Shown: positions 52,401 to 63,069 of the stretch, in pieces
Position numbering within the stretch: the first letter of the stretch is position 1
How the letters are laid out: each line of letters begins with the position of its first letter
NCBI GenBank assembly: GCA_034687125.1
Contig: JAQGBZ010000024.1
Coordinates: forward strand, 62,001-126,000
Source: Neelides folsomi
Lineage: Eukaryota; Arthropoda; Collembola; Neelipleona; Neelidae
Length of the DNA: 64,000 nucleotides
Reading direction: 5' to 3'
Made by a program: the position numbers and the translations under genes
The notes under the pieces: model-generated
What the model was told of the DNA's origin: nothing
Database searches by the model: none
The model's input: only the letters and a program-made list of their open reading frames with translations

Positions 52401-55076
52401 CAACGACCCGGAGCAAAGATTCATCATCTTCCTCTTCTACCTCGATCGGGAACAGGAACCACCAGAAGAATCATTCCTCGATGGGTTGCGCGAGTGTGGA
52501 TAATCTCTGCCACTTGAGAGACATTCGGAAGAGAGCCAAAAAGTTTAATTGCGGCCACACCGAGGGCGATGAAGATGAGGAGTTTATGGTGACGAAGGAG
52601 AAGGAGCGGCCAAAGTCTGGAGAGATTTTAACTGCCTCTAATAAAATCTCAGGTTCAATTACCCTTTTCTTCATTTGTTTTTTTCCTCCTTGGCACGTTT
52701 AATTGCTTGTGAGTGATTTGGAAGGGAATGGGATTAGAATTGTAATATTATTTTTAGGTCGGGAGAATGGGAATAAGAAGGGGAGCCGGGCGGATTTGGA
52801 CAAGGAGCGAAGAGAAGAACGGGAGATGTTGGATATTTCAAACAAGTCTTGGAGATTGGATAACTCATGGGAATTCGTCATGTGGGAGAAAAATGAAGAA
52901 GGGAGGTACGGTGAGAATCTGACTGGGAGCTCTTGCAAGTTTCCCTTGTCGACTCCTCCAAACTCCCCGTCTTGCATTGAGGAAGCCCAAGACCGGGTTT
53001 TTGGTGAGACTGGGAAGAGAAACAGCCAATTGATGAACCGCTTCTCTCGATATGACAATTTGGAAGGAGGGGGAAATGAAGAAGAAATTTCAGAAGAAAG
53101 TGATTTCCACGAAGAAAAAATTTCCCAACCTTGGGACTCATCAAAATGGGAACATTTGCTCAGACTTGTTTCAGAGTCTTCAAATCAGCTCGATTCTATT
53201 CAAATGAATGATAAATCTAAGCAGATGAGAAATAACCAATTGAACTTACGAACACCTAATGACTCAACGTCGTCAATCTTAAAAGAAATTAAAGTTTCTT
53301 CTGATGTTTTGGGTTCTGAGCCGAGGCAAAGGGTTAGTTTATTGAATTACATATAATATTTTTCAAATCTAAATATTTGTTTTATTTATAAATATTTTAT
53401 TATATAATGAAATCTTTATTTTCCTTACTTGAGAATTTCTTATTGCAGATTTCTAAGATCCTTGAAGTAAATGGAAATGTTGATAAGGCTGGAAAACTCA
53501 TTGCGAATCTTGTGAGAGATCTCTCTGAGAGGGAAAATGGAGTTTTTGGACCAACGCTAAAAAGCTTTAAATCCTGCACTATAACTGCTAAAGTACAAGA
53601 CCCTCAAGTAAGAATTCATTTATTTTCTTATTCATGACTTTTTACGAATTAAAAGAAAAGATTGTGTTGAATACAACGTTATGTCATTTTCTGATTAATT
53701 GATAAGTTTTTCTCAATTACAAAACATTCTCATTCTTGACAGAAAATAATGAGGAACATTCGGCAATTCATCTCCGGGATGAAAAACTATTTAGTTGGAG
53801 TGAGCCCGGAAACCAACGACTTGAGAAGTGAGATCAAGAAACAAACAGAGCTTCTGTCCGACACGGAATTCCTCAACATCGACGCAATTCTTGAGGAAGT
53901 TCTCATAGATTTGGTCATCTCTCCTCTCAATTTCCATATAAGGTCCCTCATTGACGAACAGAGTGTGAAAAGTAACGTGGACTATAGTCCACTTCTTTGC
54001 GAGAGGAATTATATTGCTAACAGCATGCCTCGACTCGATATCGAGCGACAGGAAATGATTGAGAAGCTCCAAAGAATCTACACAGGACTTGAGGACTCTG
54101 TTTCCCCACTCAAGAAGCTTGATAAATGGAATGAATTCGTATGCCTGGTATGTTCATTTTCTTTTACAAATATGATGAATTGCTTCTGTTTAGTTGTGAA
54201 GAACAAATAAGAAAATATTTTGGCAGTTTGTACAAAAAAATTGGTGCAAGTTGGAAAGTGACATTTATTAGTCGTAATTTGTTTTATTGCTTAATAAAGG
54301 TTCAAGATATGGAAGATTATTCTTCAGAGTCTTTTCTTCCTCTGTTGGCTGAGATGCTGGGGACAGTATGTAGCTCAAAACTGCCAAGTCACGTCGAGTA
54401 TATGATAGGACTATTGCCGCATTCACTCGCTGAGCAGAATAATTATTCCATTTCGCTTCTTTTGTCGGCCTTGTCGGCCCTACGAGCAAAGGATGAGAAA
54501 GGAAAATGCTCAAAAACCTCCGTTCGTGTGATTGTGCCGGATGAAAGGAATGGAACTCTTATAAGGTCTTTTTTCACAAAATGCAATTAAATTCATAGAA
54601 TTGTCATTCAAATATTTGCCCTTTCTAATTAATCACTCATCACTGATATAATACTTAAATAATACTTATGTATGGGCATGTGTATTATAGGAAAATGGTG
54701 CCTGTGAGAGAAACAACAACAAATAAAGACGTGGCGAAAATAGTAGCTTCGAAACTTGGAATTGCCAACCCTGGGGATTATATTCTAGTCAGAATTAAGA
54801 ATGGCGAAGGTACTTAAACATACTCCTATATTTTATAAACATTGTATTTATACTTAACACTCATTTATTAATTTTCTAATAGATAGTAAGCTTTGATTAG
54901 ATAAAAGAAGTATTTATACAACTATCGGGTCTGAACAATGGATTTTTATTTTTTTATCAATAGAGAGGCTTTGCCCCGAAGGAGAACTTGTGTCTCAATT
55001 TGTTGAGGACAGCGGAACAGCTTTGGCGTACAAAAGAATTGATGCCAAAATTGGATGGCCTCAAAGGATCCATTAA
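43480..55076 (+). CDS. spri: Rab5 GEF of the sprint/RIN family (SH2-VPS9-RA)
   Basis: Twelve exons: 43480-43674, 46338-46528, 47012-47103, 48344-48482, 49551-49830, 51836-52652, 52758-53332, 53449-53607, 53743-54147, 54300-54565, 54691-54809, 54964-55076. Phases agree at every join. From ATG 43483 it gives 1,115 residues, or 1,163 if the exon at 15488 is included. RIN/sprint proteins bind phosphotyrosine and active Ras and load GTP onto Rab5 at endosomes during receptor uptake. A Ser-rich N-terminus leads to LLERLIRTHPVWFLP and the SH2 domain over exons 43480-46528, with the phosphotyrosine-binding arginine in GNFIVRSSTQP. A proline-rich STPPPVPPRWS (possible SH3 ligand), SDYEDIW and long polar linkers follow. 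The VPS9 region spans 53743-54565 (FLPLLAEMLG, SHVEYMIGLLPHSL). The C-terminal RA domain (VRETTTNKDVAKIVASKLGI, NPGDYILVRIKNGEE) ends in PQRIH. The VPS9 core is divergent: SSESFLP replaces the usual DDFLP. Start and isoforms are uncertain. Confidence 0.95.
43675..46337 (+). other. sprint intron inside the SH2 coding region
   Basis: GT-AG intron (CTCCAG|GTTCCC to GCTTGTTGTAG), phase 0, 2.66 kb. No exon or repeat recognised. Confidence 0.85.
46529..47011 (+). other. sprint intron
   Basis: GT-AG intron (CCTAAG|GTACGT to TCTTTTCAG), splitting a serine codon. Nothing else recognised. Confidence 0.9.
47104..48343 (+). other. sprint intron
   Basis: GT-AG intron (GCCAAG|GTAAAG to AATTGACAG), phase 1, splitting the Glu of the GQEFW segment just after the SH2 domain. 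No other feature seen. Confidence 0.9.
48483..49550 (+). other. sprint intron with a possible alternative exon
   Basis: GT-AG intron (TTGAGGAA|GTAAGT to TGATAATTAG), phase 2. A candidate alternative exon at 49433-49499 lies near its 3' end and is listed separately. Confidence 0.8.
49433..49499 (+). CDS. spri: candidate alternative sprint exon (microexon or early stop)
   Basis: After the acceptor CATTCATGTAG, the only open frame that fits the upstream phase (2) reads KLNDESGRKVLKDKYADPLK and then Glu-Leu-stop (TGA 49497-49499). The composition is strongly protein-like. Two readings are possible. With a weak donor at 49471/49472 (GATAA|GTACGC), it is a 39-base cassette that keeps the frame. 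Used to its end, it ends translation after the SH2 domain and would give a short isoform lacking VPS9 and RA. Confidence 0.4.
49831..51835 (+). other. sprint intron with ATT microsatellite
   Basis: GT-AG intron (CAAAGGA|GTAAGT to TTTCCCATAG), phase 0, 2.0 kb. It contains an ATT trinucleotide run at about 50690-50706 and is AT-rich in its second half. No exon recognised. Confidence 0.85.
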
Positions 55077-55941
55077 CTTCTTAATATGGATTTCTTAATA
55101 CAAAAAACCCATTAACTTTTACGAAATCACAAAGTGTAGATATTCTATAGATATCCTTACACTCTCAATGTGTCTCATTTGTAAATACCTACAATGTATA
55201 CACACTCAAAAAGGTGTGTAGAAAACTAGTTAATTTTTACTCTTGACTTTTAAAGAGTCCCCCTTGCATCGACTATACAATTTAATTAATTGTAAACTAA
55301 TTCAATTGACAAACATTATCTTGGATTCTTGGAAAGTGTCCTGTGATACTCGTCTTAGAATTAGGAACAGCCATATTCTCTCAATGTCAGCACAAATTCA
55401 TGCATTGTGTACATAATATTTAATTTTTTATACAAACTATGGATTTATTAACGATGTTAACCACTCGACCTACTTACTTTACCTCAAGTGCTTGATTTAA
55501 ACTATTTAAAGTGCAATATTTTAAATATCTCAAATTATAATTTTTTATTATGGTACTATTACATAGATGTATCTTAATGATTCAATTTTATGAACACAGA
55601 TGTACCAATACACCTTAAACTAATTGTACAACCTTTTAATATTGTAAAACTAATAGTTTAGAATGGATATTTGATCAAGATTTTAGTAAGTACTAACGAC
55701 AAGTACAGTAAATACATCTGTATATGTGAATCTAAGGGAGCAACCAACTTAAATTAAAGTTAAGTTATATAAACTAAATCTCATAGAGAATAGTTATGTA
55801 AAATTAAATGCATAATTATATGTGCGTGCTTACTTTACCTATAGTTGTAGTTGAGTGTTTTTTTGTTTTTATGATCAATATAATTCAAACGCCTTCAACA
55901 ATGGCAATTTTTTATTCATATTTTATGCAAATAACGTAGTA

Positions 55942-55947
55942 AATAAA
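55942..55947 (+). terminator. candidate poly(A) signal of sprint
   Basis: First AATAAA downstream of the sprint stop codon at 55074-55076. A non-canonical site nearer the stop cannot be excluded. Confidence 0.35.
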
Positions 55948-56991
55948 AACAGACTTACAAATATGCCCAATATCATAAAATAACAATATCAACTTCTTAT
56001 ATGAATTCAATTATATTAAGATTTGTGAATATGCAATTATGTTACTTACTTATTGTTAGTTCTTAACTCTACAAGTTTAATGTTATGTAATAATTAAAAA
56101 CAACTACGAATGTAAAATCGGACCCAATATCATTATTCACTATAATTATAAGTAATTGATAAATGTAAGGATACTATACCTATTAAGCATTTTCTACAAC
56201 AGCAGATTATTTGTTCAATGTGTGAAGCAAAGTTATAAAATACGAGAAATAAGAATTTTTAAAATGAAGAAAATCTTAATTGAACTATTAGCGCACAATA
56301 TGGTACTGTATTTGTTACCAAAACTTACTGTATAATCAATTAAAATCTATTAACCTACATGTTAAGATTGTTTAAACAGCGTTTTTGTAAATAATAGTCA
56401 TCGTTTATGTATATCTGGTGTATTCAATATTTTCTCTCCTATTGAAGTTTCAACCTCGTTGATTAACGTTATAACGTTTTTCAAGTTAATGCTAACAATT
56501 TACTAGTCGGAAAGTATAATCACTTGAAAATGCATTATTTACCTATTAAATTGACAACAAAGGTGCAACGAGCGGCAGATAATTTGTACTAACATTAAGT
56601 TCATTAATATAAATGTGAAATATAAATCTTGTATTCCATTACTTCCTTACAAGTTAGATAAAATTATGATAGTTAAGAATTTAGCATATTAGTTGTGATG
56701 TATTCTTATTAGCCAAGATCACGTATTCTTCATGTTATTAAAATAACCACGAATCCAACAAGATCAGTTATACATAAATGAGAGTAGAAAAATCAAAATA
56801 TGTAGGTAATCGAATATTTGTTAATATTTCGATTTAATCTATTATAGAGTGAGAATAGAGCTACTTCGATAGTTTAAAGAGATACTAATCACCAACCAAG
56901 TTTATGTTGATTTTGATAGAAATCCATATATTTTAAAGTATTTTAATTGTTCATCAATAAATCTGTACACAAACAATTGAATTTTAATTGG

Positions 56992-56997
56992 TTTATT
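56992..56997 (-). terminator. candidate poly(A) signal of SNRPG
   Basis: TTTATT (AATAAA on the - strand) about 130 bases beyond the SNRPG stop codon, a usual distance for a short 3' UTR. Confidence 0.5.
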
Positions 56998-57124
56998 TCA
57001 TGATAATAATCATTTTAGAAATTTAATAATCATAAATAGAGAATTTAGACAAGATAATACAAAAACTGAATGCTTAAAATTATTTAATGGAAATTATAAT
57101 TGAAAACATAAATGTTTGCATTAA

Positions 57125-57688
57125 TTAAGTAACATTCATTATCCTGTCGAGTGCTTCCATCATAATAATGCTGTTTCCTCGAATCACCTAAAACAAATAA
57201 GATGCATGCATTTTACTTCCATTCTTACAATCGTTTTATTCACAATATCATTTAATACAAAAGAATATTTCATAATTATCTACAATTATTATGATCAAAT
57301 AAGAGTTCTTACCACCATCCCAATTTTCTTTTTGCTACCATCTTTGCAGTCTTCGATCGTGTCGTCCATTACAATGTTCATGAATGGGTCGAAGCCTCGA
57401 AGGATTCCGCTAACTGATCTATTCCCATTGAGCTTCACTGAAAGTTTAAAGTCATTGTATAAAATATTAGCTAAATGCTAAAACCAATACTTTTAATTTG
57501 TATAATTTGTTGAACTTACTCGCAACTCGCTTGTCCATCAACCTGCAAATTAAAATGAATGATTAAATAGTTTCATTATAATACATTATTATAATTTTAA
57601 AACATCAACTTATCTAGATTAAATTATGATATTTATAAATCGTAAAATTCCTTTACTTTTTCAACTCTGGAGGATGTGCTTTACTCAT
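57125..57688 (-). CDS. SNRPG: small nuclear ribonucleoprotein G (Sm-G)
   Basis: Four exons on the minus strand: 57688-57657, 57542-57520, 57437-57313, 57187-57125; all GT-AG with consistent phases, 80 residues (human 76). Sm-G is one of seven Sm proteins that form the ring around the U-rich site of U1, U2, U4 and U5 snRNAs in the spliceosome. The protein opens [20 protein letters not shown], carries the Sm1 motif [17 protein letters not shown] and the Sm2 motif [19 protein letters not shown], and ends in a slightly longer IMNVT tail. Near-complete identity to animal SNRPG makes the call safe. It is head-to-head with KANL2, 383 bases between start codons. Confidence 0.98.
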
Positions 57689-58071
57689 GATGATATTTAA
57701 TTGACCACCGTCTTTTTAGTTAATAATTTTATATATTTAAAGATTGATCAAAAAAGAATGCAAAAGCGGCGTTCGATTTTATAAATCGTGGTGCATATAA
57801 GAACCTATCAAGTCTTCAGCTGAGGATTTTTCAGTCTTTAGTTAGCTGGTTCTAATAATATTTCGCAATAAGCCCCAGTATAGTTTCATATCATTAGAGG
57901 TATCGAAGCACGACCAAATGAGGAGCCGAGCGGGATCGATGGTCGAAGTTTTTGCATTAGCAGCAGCAATTCTTGGTAATTATTTGCTAAAATTTTGAAG
58001 AAGTTACGTCTGATGTCGTTTTTATTGTAAAAATTAATTTGACTTCGCTATATAATTAACAGCAGTGAAAA
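57689..58071. promoter_or_regulatory. divergent SNRPG/KANL2 promoter region with KANL2 5' intron
   Basis: The 383 bases between two oppositely directed start codons must hold both promoters. On the plus strand a likely untranslated exon ends AGCAATTCTTG|GTAATT at 57975, and acceptors TTAACAG/CAG (58062 or 58065) lie just before the KANL2 ATG at 58072. The untranslated exon has ATGs at 57918 and 57939 opening a short frame, MRSRAGSMVEVFALAAAILG, which after splicing runs to a stop just past the KANL2 start, so it would act as an upstream frame. Confidence 0.5.
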
Positions 58072-61000
58072 ATGAGTTCTTCTGATCAACCCGAAGAGAA
58101 GACTGAATCAATTTCAAAAAATTTAGAAGAAAAATGCGAAGAACCAAATAAAGTGTTACATCCTTTGCAAAGTTTGGAAAAATCCGACCAAGAGAAAATT
58201 GGTGAGGTTGAAGCCAAGCTCTTGAAGGAACTTGTTGAAATGGCCTGTGCTCAAACCGAAGGCCCAAAATCCGAAAAGGACATTCTTATACGGAAACAAC
58301 AATCACCGAAAGAGAAACCCGCAGTGGCTTCCACTGAAATTTCGGAAATGCCATTTAATCAAATTGAAAAAATGCGACCGACAGAAATTTCTAGTATTTT
58401 AAGTAGTGAACAAATGTCGTTGGTTTTAACATCCCAAGATCAATCACAAAAGCCAAGTCCCATTATGCAACCTTCACTTACACCAAGTCCAGAGCAGTTT
58501 GCAGCGTTTCAACAATCGAAACAAATTCAAAAAGCGCCTTTGCTCCATCAACAACTAATTCAACATCTCGCTTCACCAACGAAATCGAGTTCTCTTAAAA
58601 TGGGTTCAAATCCTTCGCTCTTATCGAGCCCATCGTTCTTAGCTCGCAGTCAAGAATTTGATAAGCGAACTTCGATGACTCAACAACGATTGGATATTTC
58701 TCCTTCAAATTTGCAAAGACCGAGACAACCCATTACTGCTTCACCTGGAACCCCAATGGATATTTCTCAATCAGATCAATTAAGCTCAGGACGGAGCTCG
58801 GGAGAAATCCCGAAAAGTCCACTTATTGGCAGAGAAGATAAACGGATGAAATATCCCGATAGACCGATAACTCCGCAACTTTCCAGTTTCGACCATCCTG
58901 TTTCACCTGCAGGATCGAGTGGAAGTTCAAAAATGCATATTTACAACCGAAGACGTCATTCTCGTTTGTATCCGCAATTTGACAATAATCATTGTCTGTA
59001 TCAAGTTCATCATTGCCCTGATCCGGTTCTCCCTGGGACTCTTTACTGTATCAGACATCAATCAGAAATTGCACAATTTTATGGCCAATGCTCATATATT
59101 TACCTCGTAAATGGACATCGTTGTAAAAATTATAAAATTACACGAGATGATAAAAATGGGTGAGTTTTTTCATAATTACTCTTGTAAAATTATAAAATTA
59201 TATCAATCATTTATAAAGCGTAAAAAATTGTTAAACCAATATTTATATTTATATTTCGATGAATTTTCAGTTTATGCGAACTCCATGCAACGAGAATAAG
59301 TATGAGAAAGAAATCTTTAAAGAGAAGACCCAAAGTTCCTGAAACATCAAAGAGTCTCATTACCAAAATATCAAAATGTGTGGATAAAAAGAAAGCTCCT
59401 CAAAGTATGTCAGTCATTTGGCCAATTTTATCTTTATAAATAAAATAAGCATCTCTTTGTTCAATAATTTAATAATCAAAATCTAATTTCAGATGAGCCA
59501 AAGGAAGATAATTCTCTTCCGCCTGAAGATGAATTTCCTGAGAGGCTAATCAAAATGGATCATTTTGCTAAATTTCAAACAGAATTTGATTCTGATCCTG
59601 ATTATGAAGATTTGGATGAATATTATCCATTAAGGTTTCCTTTATAAATGCATTTGCAATCTTTACTTCCGTTTTTATGTTGTGTGTTTCATTCCTTCGA
59701 CTATTAAATAATATCGATTTATCTTTTATTCTATTAGAACTGCCGGATATTATACGACTGAAGAAATTGTGAAAATTTATCGTTCGAAACTTAACCAGCT
59801 TAAGAATCTCTACATGCGGCAATTGGAATTTTTGAAGTTTGAATATAAAGAGAAACGACGGCTTTATCTCATCGCAGAATCAGAAATTGCAGGATCAAAT
59901 GTTACAAAAGATCTTAAAAGGATTGTCGTAAATGACGAAGCCACAGCTGAATATTTTGCAGGTCAACTTGAGGCTCAGGAAGAAACAAAAGCACTTCTTT
60001 CATATCATCACAAAATAGGATTCAAATGTTACTTTCATATGCTTGCCAAGAAAACTCATCAGGTTCAATCAAAATATTCTTATTATAATATCTTATTATA
60101 ATATCTAATCTTTATATTATATAGTTTTTTATCACTCCATACATTTTATCATCTCGTAATCATAATAAATCTACGAATAAAAATCTTTATAGATTTTTAT
60201 GTCGGATTTTAATTAAAATTCTTAGTTAATGACGAGGATAATTTATAATAATTATTTTATTGATCATATTATTTAGGAGCAATTGGCCAAAGAAAATTCT
60301 AAGAAGAAATTCGAGGAAATGGGAAATGAAGAAAAGCGGAGGTACTTCTACGAACTTACTCGAAAAGACGGACTTAATCCCGAACATTCCTCTCCGTCTC
60401 GAATTCAAATCTGCTCTTTTAGTGGAAATTTAGTTCATTGCAAAGAACGCGTCCTGCCGCTCACTAAGTTCTGTCAGGCTCACATTCTTAACGTAATTCA
60501 ACTTATTTATGAACATTCCCTCAATTCTTTACTTTTGATTGAGTGGATTAAACTTATTTCTTATTGTGCTATAGGATTTGAATCAAAAGCTATTCGGTGC
60601 ATGTAAGCGGGTTATCAACGAAGATGGAGATATTTGTGGAATTGCTGTGCTCGGCCGTTTAGACGATTCTTACTGCGATTTACACAAAGTTATTAAAGTG
60701 AAAGATATCCCTGAAACGGAGATTGAGAGGAAGAAGAAGTTGGAATGGGAGGAAAAACTTCCTGAGGCAACATTAAACGTAATTTAATTTTATAAATCAA
60801 TACTTGATGGCATATAAAAAATATTTTTTACTTTATACTTATAATGTATGATATATTCACAAGATAAAATTTTATTATTTTAAAGATTGGTTTTATAAAT
60901 TTTATTACAATATTTATTTGATTTTATAGGATGAAATCAGAATATTAGAAGAAATGGTACTCGATGCGGCGATCGATGATAAGTTTTTGGAATCGGAAAT

Positions 61001-61283
61001 AGCTCACATTCTGGCAAAAGGTCTTGACAAAGACGATACAAGTGATTCAGAAGAAGACGACGAAGATCCCTGTGTGGAAAAGCCGGTTGCTCCTCCTCCC
61101 CGTGTGACTCCAGTCATTCCAGCAGCCCCAGTTATTCCTCAACCTCGGATAATGAAAAAGGCTCTCAAAAGACCCATGAAGGAAGATGAAGAAGAAGAGG
61201 AGGAAGAGGAAGAGCAGAATCCAACAGAGTCTGATGAAGATTACATCTTTGAAGATGAAAATGATGAACTTTTGGATGTTTAG
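58072..61283 (+). CDS. KANL2: KANL2/NSL2, NSL histone acetyltransferase complex subunit
   Basis: Seven exons: 58072-59159, 59271-59404, 59493-59634, 59738-60062, 60277-60492, 60575-60778, 60930-61283; all GT-AG, phases consistent, 820 residues. KANL2 (NSL2; dgt1 in Drosophila) is a nuclear subunit of the NSL complex, which brings the MOF/KAT8 acetyltransferase to housekeeping promoters. Residues 1 to about 290 are polar, rich in Ser, Pro and Gln and likely disordered. Two Cys/His modules follow: one near 305-378 (CLYQVHHCPD, LYCIRH, QCSYIYLVNGHRCKNY, LCELHA), the other near 608-690 (ICSFSG, LPLTKFCQAHILN, FGACKR, SYCDLH). Between them lies the family helix YYTTEEIVKIYRSKLNQLKN with LEFLKFEYKEKRR. 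The C-terminus is acidic with a Glu run. INO80D shares the same modules, but the central helix fits KANL2 better. The protein is longer than human KANL2 because of its N-terminal region. Confidence 0.92.
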
Positions 61284-61472
61284 GTTTACATTTTTATAAT
61301 ATTGATTTTTTATCTATCTTGTTATAGAGTTTTACATATTTTATTTATATATCAAGTTTATCAAGTATAGATATGATACAATGTTTAATATCTTACATTT
61401 AAAAAAGAGACTATTTCTAAATGAGTCTATAAAATAGAACTAAAATATAACTGTCACTTCATATTCAGTACA

Positions 61473-61478
61473 AATAAA
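61473..61478 (+). terminator. candidate poly(A) signal of KANL2
   Basis: AATAAA about 190 bases after the KANL2 stop codon. Confidence 0.5.
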
Positions 61479-61765
61479 TACAGATATTTAACCAATTTTA
61501 TTTGGTATTTATAAGAACCTTACAATTTAAATGTACTATCATATTTGTATCATTATTCCAATAATTAGTAAACTTTGGTCATCAATTTTATATTTTAATA
61601 TAATTTATGCAATATGAATTAAGCGTATTCATGCAATTTTATTTGAATTTTTCAAAATACGAGATTCTATTCTAATTTAGATATATTTTATACCATACAA
61701 TTACACTTAAACTTTGAGTGATTTAATAATTTTAGCTTAATTATACAAAAATATAATAGCACTAT

Positions 61766-61771
61766 TTTATT
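61766..61771 (-). terminator. candidate poly(A) signal of the cysteine-rich membrane protein gene
   Basis: TTTATT (AATAAA on the - strand) about 240 bases beyond the stop codon at 62010-62012. Confidence 0.4.
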
Positions 61772-62009
61772 TCATTTGCACCACCTGTACATGCGAGCAA
61801 AATATTAACAAGGAATGTTTCTTAGAATTTACATTGAATTAACTTCATTTATCATTTGATTTAACCAAAATTAATTAAAGGTTTTAAGCTATTTATCAAG
61901 AATTTTAACAATAATTTCAAACTGACATTGAGTGAATTAAAGATATTTAAAGACCTTAGCATGAGTAGAAATATTCATAAATATCTTGGATAATTAAATG
62001 ATGAGATGT

Positions 62010-62969
62010 TTAATATTTGTCGCAGTTAGCGCTCGTGTATTGAGTGCAAATACTGTCACTGGTAAGCTCGCTGTAATGTTCATCACTTCTGAGCCCGGCT
62101 CCGTCAACAAGGTTGTGAATGTTGCAGTAATTGGTTCCATAGTCCAAAATTGCGTACCAGAGACGAGACGTGGAGTAGCCCTGTCATTTTAATCATTTTA
62201 ATTAACTATTCCCATTGTTCGCATTTTCTCACGAATTTTCTTTCAAGCTTTATTGACTTACAAGGACATTGCAACCGTTCGAGACAGTATTTGGGTAAAA
62301 TGTAAAGGTCAAATCGTCAACGTATGCTTTGACTGGTGTTGTATGATGAGCAGTGATGACGTTTTTCTCTACTGAATCCAACTAGAATAAATAAGTTACA
62401 AAGTGAGCATAAGATAATTAGATTTAAACTATTTATAAACATTAATTATAAGATCTTTAAATAAAGGTCTTGCAATTTAAAATTTTAATTACCGTATAAA
62501 GGCACTTTTGGCCAGTTCCACAAGTTTCATTAGTTTTCCATGTTTCAATTCTTTGCACTATTTTGTTTGCAACAGTATTGCAGTCTTGCTTGAGGGTCCT
62601 TAAAAAGAATTACAATAATTGCGGAACTAACGAAAAATCAATAATTAAGGCTGATCTTTTATTTATTTACATCCACTGGTTAATTTTTAAACGGATGTGG
62701 GAAATGAATAAAGTATACTAAGGGTGGTCTACATAGTTTAAATTGGAATTTATTAGTAAAGCGAATGTAAATTAAAGTTAACCTATAAAGTAAACTTTAA
62801 CTATAAAATAAGTTAAGCGATAAAATAAAATTAATTCTCACCAAGTTACATTACAAGATGCATGTAAAGGATACATGAGGAGTGTTGGGTTTCTGAAGAG
62901 GCAAGCCAAACCAGTTCCACATATCCCAGCAATCAAAAGAGCTCCGAGAACGATCTTCAACGCCAGCAT
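62010..62969 (-). CDS. uncharacterised single-pass, cysteine-rich extracellular protein
   Basis: Four exons on the minus strand: 62969-62842 (from the first ATG), 62598-62493, 62381-62262, 62180-62010; GT-AG, phases 2, 0, 0, giving 174 residues. A hydrophobic segment MLALKIVLGALLIAGICGTG at the N-terminus acts as signal anchor or signal peptide. The rest holds eight cysteines (four likely disulfides) and two N-glycosylation sequons (NVT, NET). Notable stretches are YPLHASCNVTW, ETCGTGQKCLY, HHTTPVKAYVDDLTFTF, LWYAILDYGTNYCNIHNLVD and SICTQYTSANCDKY. I recall similar unnamed proteins in other animals, including the WYA(V/I)LDYGTNYCN motif, but know no function. The frame stays open upstream through a basic segment RPSISVGQTKKSSRK with no ATG before a stop; a possible acceptor (TTAATCCCAG) near 63050 suggests a further 5' exon, so the true N-terminus may be longer and the protein type II. 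Confidence 0.78.
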
Positions 62970-63069
62970 TTTTCTGGAACTTTTCTTTGTTTGTCCTACC
63001 GAAATGCTCGGACGAACTCCGGATTTCTTTACAAATACTCCTCCTGGGATTAAGAAAAATGGCACTCTT

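Larger units (their letters stand above)
55077..57124. other. 3' region between sprint and SNRPG (tail to tail)
   Basis: About 2 kb of AT-rich DNA shared as downstream sequence by two converging genes. AATAAA at 55942-55947 (+) is the first canonical hexamer after the sprint stop and would give a 3' UTR of almost 0.9 kb. TTTATT at 56992-56997 reads AATAAA on the - strand about 130 bases past the SNRPG stop. No other gene seen. Confidence 0.55.
61284..62009. other. AT-rich spacer between KANL2 and the next gene (tail to tail)
   Basis: Downstream sequence of two converging genes. AATAAA at 61473-61478 (+) suits KANL2; TTTATT at 61766-61771 (AATAAA on -) suits the minus-strand gene. Nothing else seen. 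Confidence 0.6.
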
